Below, piece by piece: positions 28,987 through 35,670 of a DNA stretch of 64,000 nucleotides. This stretch comes from a virus. The stretch is from positions 129,204 through 193,203 of the IMG/VR virus record IMGVR_UViG_3300036760_000193; one strand, given 5' to 3'. The position numbers were made by a program, and so were the translations under genes. Under the pieces are notes generated by a model that saw only the letters and a program-made list of their open reading frames with translations, was not told where the DNA came from and did no database searches. How positions within the stretch are numbered: position 1 is the stretch's first letter; each line of letters opens with the position of its first letter.

Positions 28987-30441
28987 TTAGATGATGAACC
29001 AATTTGATCCGTCACAAAGAATCATGAGAGCTTCATATTGTGTTGTCAAAATGTATGTTGGTTGACCGTCAATTGTTTCACTTGCATTTGGGTCAATTGT
29101 GACTGTGTTTGCAGAACCATCTGTCTTTTTGATAACATAAACACGCCCATTAACACTTGCAGCGGCTGGTAGAGTCACTGTAATCGCTGCATTTGAGGTG
29201 TCTGATAAAATTGCGAATCTATCTGCTAAAGAATAAGGTGAGTCTGCATCTGTAATTGAAGAAACTGCTGTTTCAATAGCACCTTCAAGATGTATTCTAG
29301 AAGATGTGAAGGATGCTACTTGGCTCCCTGATATAGAAATATCAAGTTCACTTCCACCAATTGCATATATTCCAGTTCCAGAATTACTACTAAATGAATA
29401 GCTTGGAACACCCGCATTGCCATCTGGGGCTAAAAGGGGAAAAGAGGCGGCTCCAACATTGTCGTCAACATATTGTTTTGTAGCGGCATCTTGTGGATTT
29501 GTTGGATCAGTTACATTATTAATAGAGTGGCTACTCATATTTAATGGAGTACCAACGTTTAAGGTGCCAAATCCATTGGGAAGAATATTTACATCGTTTC
29601 CTTCTGGATTAATTACTAATGGGGAATTTTGCCAAGATTGTATATAACCATTGGTAGCATCTGCACCAATAGTTATTAACTCCAAACCGCTATCATCCTC
29701 TATAGCTAACGCATAAGATGCTGTACTGGCTGGGGAAGCATTAATATTTTGTTTGATGATAACTCTACTACCATTGTAGGTAAAATTATCTGAACCTGTA
29801 AATCCACCCGATCCATCACTTATTTGGACATCATTGGTGGAACCGCTTGATGACCCACCACTAGCGGCAAAATACAGATTTCCTGATCCATCATCATGTA
29901 AAGAATCCCCAGGTGCTCCATTAACAGATGGTAATGTCAAAATGACATTATTCGATAATGCTGGAACAAATATAATTGCTGAATATGAATCTCCACCACT
30001 ATAAAGTCTTAATCCAGTTCCTTGACGCAGTTCCAAACATTGAGTGTCATCACGAAGCCTCATTAATGTATTGGTACTATCACCTTTGATAACAAAAGAC
30101 ATTAATCCAGTACCATCTTTATAAATACCAGTCCCAGGTTCACTTGAAAATGCAATAGATGGGTCGCTTGCTGAACCATCTGGAATTAAGAAAGGAAAAC
30201 TTACGCCGCCTCCACCTCCGCCACTGCTGGCATGTAATTCGGAATCTGGTGCTGATTGAATTATTAATATAGACCCTCTAGCAGCTAATCCGGTAAGTTC
30301 TTCTTGTAATTGTAGCAGTTCGTCGTCTGTAACAAGGTCATACAAATCTACAGTTACTGCTGGCAGTAAGTCGATTTGTGTGTGAGTTAATTTGAACGGC
30401 AAAGCTAAATTATTTTGAACTTTACGAATAATTGTTGCCAT
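28987..30441 (-). CDS. Modular fibre protein, first gene after the capsid terminator
   Basis: A 484-residue protein. The N-terminal 70 residues are unlike the other fibres (TVDLYDLVTDDELLQLQEEL), followed by a poly-Gly hinge, standard fibre repeats, a DPTNPQDAATKQYVDD linker and the NWFII knob. Because it is the first fibre gene after the major capsid gene and has its own N-terminal domain, it may attach the fibre complex to the particle. Preceded by AAGGAGA. Confidence 0.7.
   Translation of the reverse strand: MATIIRKVQNNLALPFKLTHTQIDLLPAVTVDLYDLVTDDELLQLQEELTGLAARGSILIIQSAPDSELHASSGGGGGGVSFPFLIPDGSASDPSIAFSSEPGTGIYKDGTGLMSFVIKGDSTNTLMRLRDDTQCLELRQGTGLRLYSGGDSYSAIIFVPALSNNVILTLPSVNGAPGDSLHDDGSGNLYFAASGGSSSGSTNDVQISDGSGGFTGSDNFTYNGSRVIIKQNINASPASTASYALAIEDDSGLELITIGADATNGYIQSWQNSPLVINPEGNDVNILPNGFGTLNVGTPLNMSSHSINNVTDPTNPQDAATKQYVDDNVGAASFPLLAPDGNAGVPSYSFSSNSGTGIYAIGGSELDISISGSQVASFTSSRIHLEGAIETAVSSITDADSPYSLADRFAILSDTSNAAITVTLPAAASVNGRVYVIKKTDGSANTVTIDPNASETIDGQPTYILTTQYEALMILCDGSNWFII
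28990..29240 (-). repeat. Shared fibre C-terminal knob domain, copy 3 of 3
   Basis: Encodes the last ~75 residues of the 484-residue fibre (AAITVTLPAAASVNGRVYVI to CDGSNWFII). See 4905-5180. Confidence 0.7.
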
Positions 30442-30454
30442 AGAGAGGTCTCCT

Positions 30455-30511
30455 TAAAAAAGAAAACTACTTAGGGAATGGTGTGAGAGATTTTGTCTCC
30501 CACACCACTCC
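30455..30511 (-). terminator. Intrinsic terminator after the major capsid gene
   Basis: On the minus strand a 16-base-pair stem (arms 30496-30511 and 30475-30490, two G-T pairs) with a 5-base loop, followed after about 7 bases by T-rich sequence. It begins about 20 bases after the capsid stop codon. A strong terminator here would let capsid mRNA be made in excess of the fibre genes; read-through or another promoter must serve the fibres. Confidence 0.8.
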
Positions 30512-30533
30512 AAAGTAGATTCAACCTAATGAA

Positions 30534-31502
30534 TTAGGTGATTGAGATTTTTACGATACCCTTAGCGTAACGGATAACGAATCCAACGTCTTCCCAGATG
30601 GCGAAAATGTCTGCCATTTGGTTAACATCTTTCATTGTCTCAACGCTAACGTCGGTACGTACTGCAAGCACACCAAGGTATGCAGCAGGAGCCAACACAT
30701 AAACGCTGGTGGAAGGAACAATTACGGACTCTAGAACATCAGTGCCCCAAATGTTTCCGACTTTACCGGCTTTCAGTGCTGCTTCTTGGAAGTTAGGTGC
30801 GAAAATACCTGCACCACCACCAGTTCCCGCAGGCCCTGTGTTAAACAGCATGAGGTCTTTTGTTCTAAGCGGATTCAAATAAATCTTTGAAGCCGTCAAG
30901 AGCTTAGACCGCAGTGTTACGATAGACTCTACCAAAACTTCTTGGCTCAAGCGGGTTGCGCTTGTCAATAAGGTAGGGTTATTGGTCGCAGCGGTTGTAC
31001 CAGCAAGTGATGCTACTGGTGTTTGCCCTGTTAGACCAGAGGCGAAGTCAATAAGACTAAAGCCTCTCGTATCCTCTTGAAGCATGATGGAAGCTTTAGC
31101 TCTTTCCTGGGTACGGTTAAGAATATCGTACTTGCGGAAGTTGCTTTCGTTCCAACGGATCAAGGGACGTGTTGCAATAGGTGAGGTTTCTACACGAATA
31201 CGGTCTGCTGTGACTACCAATTCCTGTGGAAGACCGTTGACAGCGATGCTGGCTGCTGGCACATCGACATCTGCGTCGAATACGGCTTCTTCACCCAATG
31301 CGAGTTTGTAAGTTTGGAACAGTTGACGAATTCTGCCTTCGTACAAAAGGTCACGTTTCAGAGGTGATAGCATCTGTTGCGCGATCTTCTGCATTCCGCC
31401 AGGGGATTGCATCAATCTGGTCAACTTTTGTTCTACCTGAGCCGCCGTGAGACCACGGGCGTAAATGTCGTCAGGTGAACCTGTTTTTAGTTGCTCATTC
31501 AT
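30534..31502 (-). CDS. Major capsid protein (HK97-like)
   Basis: A 322-residue protein at the usual place after protease-scaffold and decoration genes. The N-terminal 45 residues are helical and look like a propeptide; M37-Q38-K39-I40-A41 matches the putative protease pattern also found in the portal and protease. The C-terminal part (AAYLGVLAVRTDVSVETMKD, then IWEDVGFVIRYAKGIVKISI) has the strand pattern of the HK97 P-domain end. A strong hairpin terminator follows the gene. The family call rests on layout, size and this C-terminal pattern. Confidence 0.8.
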   Translation of the reverse strand: MNEQLKTGSPDDIYARGLTAAQVEQKLTRLMQSPGGMQKIAQQMLSPLKRDLLYEGRIRQLFQTYKLALGEEAVFDADVDVPAASIAVNGLPQELVVTADRIRVETSPIATRPLIRWNESNFRKYDILNRTQERAKASIMLQEDTRGFSLIDFASGLTGQTPVASLAGTTAATNNPTLLTSATRLSQEVLVESIVTLRSKLLTASKIYLNPLRTKDLMLFNTGPAGTGGGAGIFAPNFQEAALKAGKVGNIWGTDVLESVIVPSTSVYVLAPAAYLGVLAVRTDVSVETMKDVNQMADIFAIWEDVGFVIRYAKGIVKISIT

Positions 31503-31572
31503 TGAAGATAATTCTCCTTAATTAAATTCTAGTCACAAAAATTTTGCGATCTAGTGTACTGCTAATTCAATC

Positions 31573-32046
31573 TTATAGATCGAATTTTACTCGAAGACGA
31601 GTAACTGGGGAGCCTTCAAAATCGAGAACTACTCCGATTTTTTGGCGAGGTCCAGTACCGACAGAGGTGACTTTTCCGTTTTCTTTCGCATAAACTGGGC
31701 GATTTAGAACGTATGTGTCAGCCGCTTCATAAGGTGCTCCACGTCCGTCATCAAACAGTTCCAAGATGGAACCGGTTGTGAAGGCACTTACGAGACCACC
31801 ACGGGCGAAGTTCGTGTAATCGAATCCTTCTCCTGCGGTTTGTCCTGACATAGGTGCAATCGGAGGCTGCGCTGTTGATTCTGCCGCAATTCCGAAAGGC
31901 AAGTCTAGCCAAGAACCGTCATCATAAGGTTTAACTGTGGTGGCTGTTGCCAAGACCAAAGGCTGTCCTGCGATAATCGCAGTTACGCCCGTGGCTGGTT
32001 TCAAACCCTCAGTACGGTTGTTTTCACGTATAACTCTTACTGCCAT
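31573..32046 (-). CDS. Putative capsid decoration protein
   Basis: A 157-residue strand-rich protein between protease-scaffold and capsid genes, the usual place for head decoration proteins. It contains ATGVTAIIAGQPLVLATATT, GLVSAFTTGSILELF and a C-terminal VTRLRVKFDL, a repetitive barrel-like pattern. It has no hydrophobic-x-K-x-A site, unlike the capsid and portal, consistent with joining after maturation. Preceded by AAGGAG. Confidence 0.6.
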   Translation of the reverse strand: MAVRVIRENNRTEGLKPATGVTAIIAGQPLVLATATTVKPYDDGSWLDLPFGIAAESTAQPPIAPMSGQTAGEGFDYTNFARGGLVSAFTTGSILELFDDGRGAPYEAADTYVLNRPVYAKENGKVTSVGTGPRQKIGVVLDFEGSPVTRLRVKFDL

Positions 32047-32229
32047 AGTATTAATCTCCTTACTAATAATTAGTAGAGTTTTTGCTACTTCTCGTCTCTT
32101 CGTCTTCGTACACTAGGGAACTTGGCACTACTGTTGACAAGCCCCATAAATTTCTTCGCTTTTAACTTTTATCTTAAATCATTTACTGCCTTCTGCAATT
32201 TCTTGTTGCAGAATTTTTTTGATAAAATC
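32047..32229. other. 183-base intergenic region
   Basis: The longest gene-free stretch in the window. It contains the decoration gene's ribosome binding site, AT-rich sequence and a perfect hairpin followed by seven Ts on the plus strand (32191-32220). I see no gene or promoter motif of the six-copy type. Confidence 0.7.
32191..32220 (+). terminator. Plus-strand (antisense) intrinsic terminator
   Basis: TTCTGCAA and TTGCAGAA form a perfect 8-base-pair stem with a 7-base loop, followed at once by seven Ts on the plus strand. All genes here are on the minus strand, so it would stop antisense transcripts. On the minus strand the hairpin lacks a T tail and would lie in the mRNA between scaffold and decoration genes. 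Confidence 0.6.
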
Positions 32230-33858
32230 TTACTTAAGTCCGCCGCCATTACCCATAGAATTGAAGATGTCATCTACTTCATGGTCTTCACTAGCTGTGT
32301 AATTAAGATGAAGAGGATTTGCAAGTCTGCTGCTTGCCTCTTTTCTAATTTTTACATTCTTAACACCATCTTCAAATGACTTGAGAGAAATGTCATCCAT
32401 AGCTAGAAGCGTCTTCACTTGCTTATTTACAGCTTTCTTCAAGGCTGCTTCTCTTGCATCAAGCAAGGTAGAACCACCCTTTATAAATACTTCAATTTCT
32501 GATTGCTCTATGTTAACCATATCTTTTTGTAACATCAAAGCAACTACTGTCTTGCAATGCTCTGTTCGTGCTTGCAACAGAGAACTAAATTTTTTGGCGT
32601 TGATTTCAGCTTCTTGAGCTTTCAATGCGGCTTCTTTCTTGTCAAGCTCTTCGGCTTTCTTCGTGATGGCAGCTTTTTCATGAGAAGCATAGGCTTCTTC
32701 TTTGCTAACTTCAGCTGGTTTTTCTTCAACTGGTGTTGGGCCTTCCATCTTAGGCTCTTCTGCTGCTGGAGCTTCTGGAGTTGCAGGAGCCATTTCATCT
32801 TTCTTCTCAGATACACCAAGAATAGATTGAAGTAGTTTCATAACAGAAGGTACGTCGAGGCCAAAACCGTCTGGCATACGCTTCGCTTCCGTTCCTGCTG
32901 CGTCTGTGACAACGATTTCTTGAGTCTTAGGGTCTTTCTTCGCCGTCATACCTTCAGCAATTACAATTCCATCGTCCAATTTGTCAAATGCACTCTTAGG
33001 AGCTTCCATTGGAGCTTCACCTGGTTTAGCAGGTGGGATTGGAGCATCTTCTGGCTTTTGATCTACTGGAACTTCCTCTACCTTCATACCTGGCTCTTCA
33101 ACTGCTGGTTCTGCGCCGGGGAAATCTGCTTTTTTCTCAACAGCTGCTTCTTTCTTCTCAGATTCTGGCTTAGATGACTCTAAATGTGCGCCGACTTCTG
33201 TTTCATCAGCCTTGTGAAGGGCGTCCTGAGTTTTATCAGCTGCTTTGTCTTCTTTTGTCTCTTTACCAGGTTTCACGAAAGAACCTTCTGGCTTAGAAAC
33301 GGTTGTTTCTGTTTTAAGGTGTTTCTCTTTCTCAGCGACTTTGAATCCAAGGCCGAGAATTTCTGCTGTTTTTGCAAAACCGACTTTCTTAAATGTTTCT
33401 ACGAGTTTATCACCATAGGAAGCACTTGCTGTCCAGGAACGATACTTTTCATCCGCCAACTGGTCTTCATCCCACAAGTTTTCAACAGAAGCTTTAAGAA
33501 TTTGTTTGTCACCTTGATACAATGCCCAAGATGATTTCTTAAAATCTTCATTTTTGGTGAATTCTGCACGGACATCTGTAGAAGCTGCTTTTTCTACTCC
33601 GCCCTTAGAGACTTTTTCGATCTCTTTCTTCACAGCGGTACTAAATACTTTGCCCAAAGGAGAGTTTTTTACTGCTGCGATAGCTTTGTCCAAAATTGTT
33701 TCATCAGTTTTCACTGGTTCTACTTTAACAGGAACTTCTGCTGTTTTTTCTAACTTTTTTTCCATCCATTTTGCAAATTCAATATACTCTAGAGCATTAA
33801 GCTTAGAAAGAGCCGATGGATTGGAATTTTCCGCTGTTGGCGTTACTTTGTCAGACAT
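32230..33858 (-). CDS. Nested in-frame scaffold protein (alternative start)
   Basis: A second product of the protease-scaffold gene. ATG at 33858 is codon 284 of the full protein and starts MSDKVTPTAEN. It lies just past the protease domain and 8 bases after a perfect AGGAGG. The predicted 542-residue product is a highly charged helical protein with an acidic Pro/Ala-rich middle. The same arrangement is known in lambda (C/Nu3), where it supplies excess scaffold over protease. Confidence 0.7.
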   Translation of the reverse strand: MSDKVTPTAENSNPSALSKLNALEYIEFAKWMEKKLEKTAEVPVKVEPVKTDETILDKAIAAVKNSPLGKVFSTAVKKEIEKVSKGGVEKAASTDVRAEFTKNEDFKKSSWALYQGDKQILKASVENLWDEDQLADEKYRSWTASASYGDKLVETFKKVGFAKTAEILGLGFKVAEKEKHLKTETTVSKPEGSFVKPGKETKEDKAADKTQDALHKADETEVGAHLESSKPESEKKEAAVEKKADFPGAEPAVEEPGMKVEEVPVDQKPEDAPIPPAKPGEAPMEAPKSAFDKLDDGIVIAEGMTAKKDPKTQEIVVTDAAGTEAKRMPDGFGLDVPSVMKLLQSILGVSEKKDEMAPATPEAPAAEEPKMEGPTPVEEKPAEVSKEEAYASHEKAAITKKAEELDKKEAALKAQEAEINAKKFSSLLQARTEHCKTVVALMLQKDMVNIEQSEIEVFIKGGSTLLDAREAALKKAVNKQVKTLLAMDDISLKSFEDGVKNVKIRKEASSRLANPLHLNYTASEDHEVDDIFNSMGNGGGLK

Positions 33859-34707
33859 TTTACTTTCCTCCTTGGGAACAGTGCAGCCACAAAAATCTGC
33901 TTGTATTTTTTTCTTTGTTTCATCGTCCAAGCTTGCCAAGATCGTTTTCAGGTGTGACTGTTCTGTAGCGTCTAGAGAAGCATTTTTGCTGATTTTGTTT
34001 TTCAAATTTGAGGCTATGATACCTTTAATGAACGCACTAGCATCTGCGGGTACATTAACAATTGAAAGTTCATTAAATACTAAGCCACTATTAATAGAAA
34101 ACGCCAAAGTGTCTGCACCCTTTTGAATTCCATACTCTGGAATGTCCACCTCTGCAATGTGTTTCTTCAAAATGCCAGATGGCTCAAGGTGAGCGCACTT
34201 TTGGTCATCATCTGTATGAATGACTGTACCACAAACCGAACACATAGAGGACTCGCAAGAGCATCCCATCGAAACAGTATTAAGTTCGCCCGTCTCAACC
34301 TTCCGGGAGATTTCTGGGTGGAGCTTTCTGTCTATCTTTGCTAAGCACTCTATGTAATATTCACCTGTCTCTGGGTCTTCAACAGGATAAGCGTCTAAAA
34401 TTTTTCCAATACTCTTAACTGGATGATCTGATTCATGGTTCAAAAATAAATTACGGCCAGCAAACGTCGAATAAGAAGCTTCAAGTTCTCTACGTGGAAA
34501 GTAATCTCCGTTCCCATTGGGATTCGGGACACCTTTCTCTGCACCCTGATCTCCTGCTGAAATAGCTCTAGCTCTAAAATACAAAAATTCTGCATTGCGC
34601 GGTTCAATGACTTTTTGTTCTGCCTGTGGTTTCTCGACAACGATATCTTCGAGTGTTACACCCGCAGCCGCGATCTTCACCAATGATCCAATTTTATGTA
34701 GTGCCAT
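32230..34707 (-). CDS. Prohead protease-scaffold fusion
   Basis: An 825-residue protein; the ATG at 34707 follows the upstream gene's TAA and an AGAGG. Residues 40-235 match prohead proteases of the herpesvirus-assemblin fold: NPNGNGDYFPRREL, the catalytic His in FLNHESDHP (H91), the catalytic Ser in NTVSMG (S146), and ELSIVNVPADASA (213-225). Directly after the Ser is a Cys cluster (C149, C151, C156, C159, then C171-x-H173) that may bind zinc. From about residue 240 the protein is Glu/Lys/Pro/Ala-rich and helical, as scaffolds are. Sites of the pattern hydrophobic-x-K-x-A occur at residues 9-13, 239-243 and several times in the scaffold part. An internal ribosome binding site allows the scaffold to be made alone. 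Confidence 0.88.
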   Translation of the reverse strand: MALHKIGSLVKIAAAGVTLEDIVVEKPQAEQKVIEPRNAEFLYFRARAISAGDQGAEKGVPNPNGNGDYFPRRELEASYSTFAGRNLFLNHESDHPVKSIGKILDAYPVEDPETGEYYIECLAKIDRKLHPEISRKVETGELNTVSMGCSCESSMCSVCGTVIHTDDDQKCAHLEPSGILKKHIAEVDIPEYGIQKGADTLAFSINSGLVFNELSIVNVPADASAFIKGIIASNLKNKISKNASLDATEQSHLKTILASLDDETKKKIQADFCGCTVPKEESKMSDKVTPTAENSNPSALSKLNALEYIEFAKWMEKKLEKTAEVPVKVEPVKTDETILDKAIAAVKNSPLGKVFSTAVKKEIEKVSKGGVEKAASTDVRAEFTKNEDFKKSSWALYQGDKQILKASVENLWDEDQLADEKYRSWTASASYGDKLVETFKKVGFAKTAEILGLGFKVAEKEKHLKTETTVSKPEGSFVKPGKETKEDKAADKTQDALHKADETEVGAHLESSKPESEKKEAAVEKKADFPGAEPAVEEPGMKVEEVPVDQKPEDAPIPPAKPGEAPMEAPKSAFDKLDDGIVIAEGMTAKKDPKTQEIVVTDAAGTEAKRMPDGFGLDVPSVMKLLQSILGVSEKKDEMAPATPEAPAAEEPKMEGPTPVEEKPAEVSKEEAYASHEKAAITKKAEELDKKEAALKAQEAEINAKKFSSLLQARTEHCKTVVALMLQKDMVNIEQSEIEVFIKGGSTLLDAREAALKKAVNKQVKTLLAMDDISLKSFEDGVKNVKIRKEASSRLANPLHLNYTASEDHEVDDIFNSMGNGGGLK
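33867..33872 (-). promoter_or_regulatory. Internal ribosome binding site for scaffold
   Basis: AGGAGG on the minus strand, 8 bases from the in-frame ATG at 33858, inside the protease-scaffold gene. It is as strong as any gene-start site in the window, supporting separate scaffold translation. Confidence 0.7.
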
Positions 34708-34708
34708 T

Positions 34709-35098
34709 TTATACCTCTTGTACGTTTCCAAAACTATCAACTTGAAGATTTGGAAGGCCGTCTCCCATAACAACTACACTACAATTGTTATCTCCTGGGT
34801 GTGATCTCTCAAATATCGGTGCGTCATGTACTAACCCAGATAAAAAATCTTCCAAAGTCCATTGTTGGTTATTCAACTCTACGCATACACTATGATTCGA
34901 CATTCCAGAATTCCATTGAACTGTCTGATACCCGTCATGTAGCAAATTTTCAAGTGTGGGTCTAGACAAGTCCTGTCGGTTATTACCGATAGCTTCTTTT
35001 TTAATGTCAAACCGAGCTTCTTTCTCTGAGGTGATCTTGTTCTTTACTACCTCATCAACCCAGGTTGCAAAATTATTCGTGTTTTTCTCCAAGCTCAT
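34709..35098 (-). CDS. Putative minor head protein
   Basis: About 129 residues from MSLEKNTNNF at 35098; a start ten codons earlier at 35128 is possible. Both overlap the end of the upstream gene. The C-terminal part (APIFERSHPGDNNCSVVVMG, then DSFGNV) resembles the SHPGCxC-like end of MuF-type minor head proteins, here with Asp-Asn-Asn before the Cys. Residues 43-47 of the longer form include IKKEA, one of the putative protease patterns. The location between portal and protease genes fits a minor head protein. Confidence 0.45.
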   Translation of the reverse strand: MSLEKNTNNFATWVDEVVKNKITSEKEARFDIKKEAIGNNRQDLSRPTLENLLHDGYQTVQWNSGMSNHSVCVELNNQQWTLEDFLSGLVHDAPIFERSHPGDNNCSVVVMGDGLPNLQVDSFGNVQEV

Positions 35099-35342
35099 AT
35101 CCGTAGGACTCCAATATTTTTGACCCATATTCTGCGGTCTTATAAAATTCGTCCTTTATGGTACGAGAAAACTGAGTCAACTGACGATCTGTCATCGGAG
35201 AAATTCTAGCTTCATCTAAAGCCTTCCCAATGCACCGTTGAATCAAAAATTTGATAAATAAGTCCATGTAAATCTTTTTCTCACCATTTGCTTCGTAAGC
35301 ATAGGACTGTTCTTCTTCTTTATGTACTGGTTTGTCGTTCAT
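35073..35342 (-). CDS. Hypothetical helical protein
   Basis: An 89-residue charged helical protein (YMDLFIKFLIQRCIGKALDE) preceded by AAGGAG. First gene after promoter copy 3, whose TATATA ends 56 bases upstream. A portal- or scaffold-associated role is possible from context. No family is recognised. Confidence 0.6.
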   Translation of the reverse strand: MNDKPVHKEEEQSYAYEANGEKKIYMDLFIKFLIQRCIGKALDEARISPMTDRQLTQFSRTIKDEFYKTAEYGSKILESYGYELGEKHE

Positions 35343-35397
35343 TTTCTGCTCCTTGTCTTTTCTTTTGTACAGGCGTAATTGTAAGGCAACATGCCTG

Positions 35398-35426
35398 TAT
35401 ATAACTATTCGAAAATATTATACTTT
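35398..35426 (-). promoter_or_regulatory. Putative phage promoter, copy 3
   Basis: Invariant 17-base core followed by AGTTATATA on the minus strand. The stop codon TAA of the 82-residue gene lies within the motif. The leader between it and the next ATG at 35342 contains a short hairpin (AGGCA-TGT-TGCCT). It would drive the head assembly genes: protease-scaffold, decoration and capsid. Confidence 0.65.
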
Positions 35427-35666
35427 TAGGCTGTTTTGGACTGTGACGCCGCTGCTATTCAAAAGATTTATAACTTGTGCGATATCTTCAGGATTATAAT
35501 TAACAATCCCGATGGATTTTACCGCTTCGTGAAGTTGATCTTTTGTGATTGAGGGCTGCTTCCACGTTTCTTTGATCTTTTGTACAATCAAGTTTGGGTC
35601 AAATGACAGAGCACCCATCTTAACCAACTTAATTTTCTCTGGGGAACCTACTTTATTTAAGGCCAT
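35418..35666 (-). CDS. Small head-region protein
   Basis: 82 residues from ATG 35666, which follows CCAGGAGAATAA; the longer frame overlapping the portal is rejected. The N terminus MALNKVGSPEKI resembles that of the protease-scaffold protein (MALHKIGSLVKI), suggesting a shared sorting or attachment signal. The rest is helical with two similar charged helices. Its stop codon lies in the promoter motif. Function unknown. Confidence 0.6.
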   Translation of the reverse strand: MALNKVGSPEKIKLVKMGALSFDPNLIVQKIKETWKQPSITKDQLHEAVKSIGIVNYNPEDIAQVINLLNSSGVTVQNSLKV

Positions 35667-35670
35667 ATAA

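Noticed and set aside
6596-30441. Repeats in the fibre genes as a CRISPR array or DNA-level repeat element
   Set aside because: Repeat spacing is irregular and the repeats are protein-level beta motifs in open frames, not direct repeats with unique spacers.
33554-34126. 190-residue plus-strand open frame
   Set aside because: It lies entirely opposite the prohead protease-scaffold gene, has no family pattern or ribosome binding site, and reflects the codon use of the real gene on the other strand.
34709-34773. Upstream extension of the protease-scaffold gene to 34773
   Set aside because: The extra 22 residues overlap the preceding gene out of frame and lack a ribosome binding site; the ATG at 34707 follows AGAGG.
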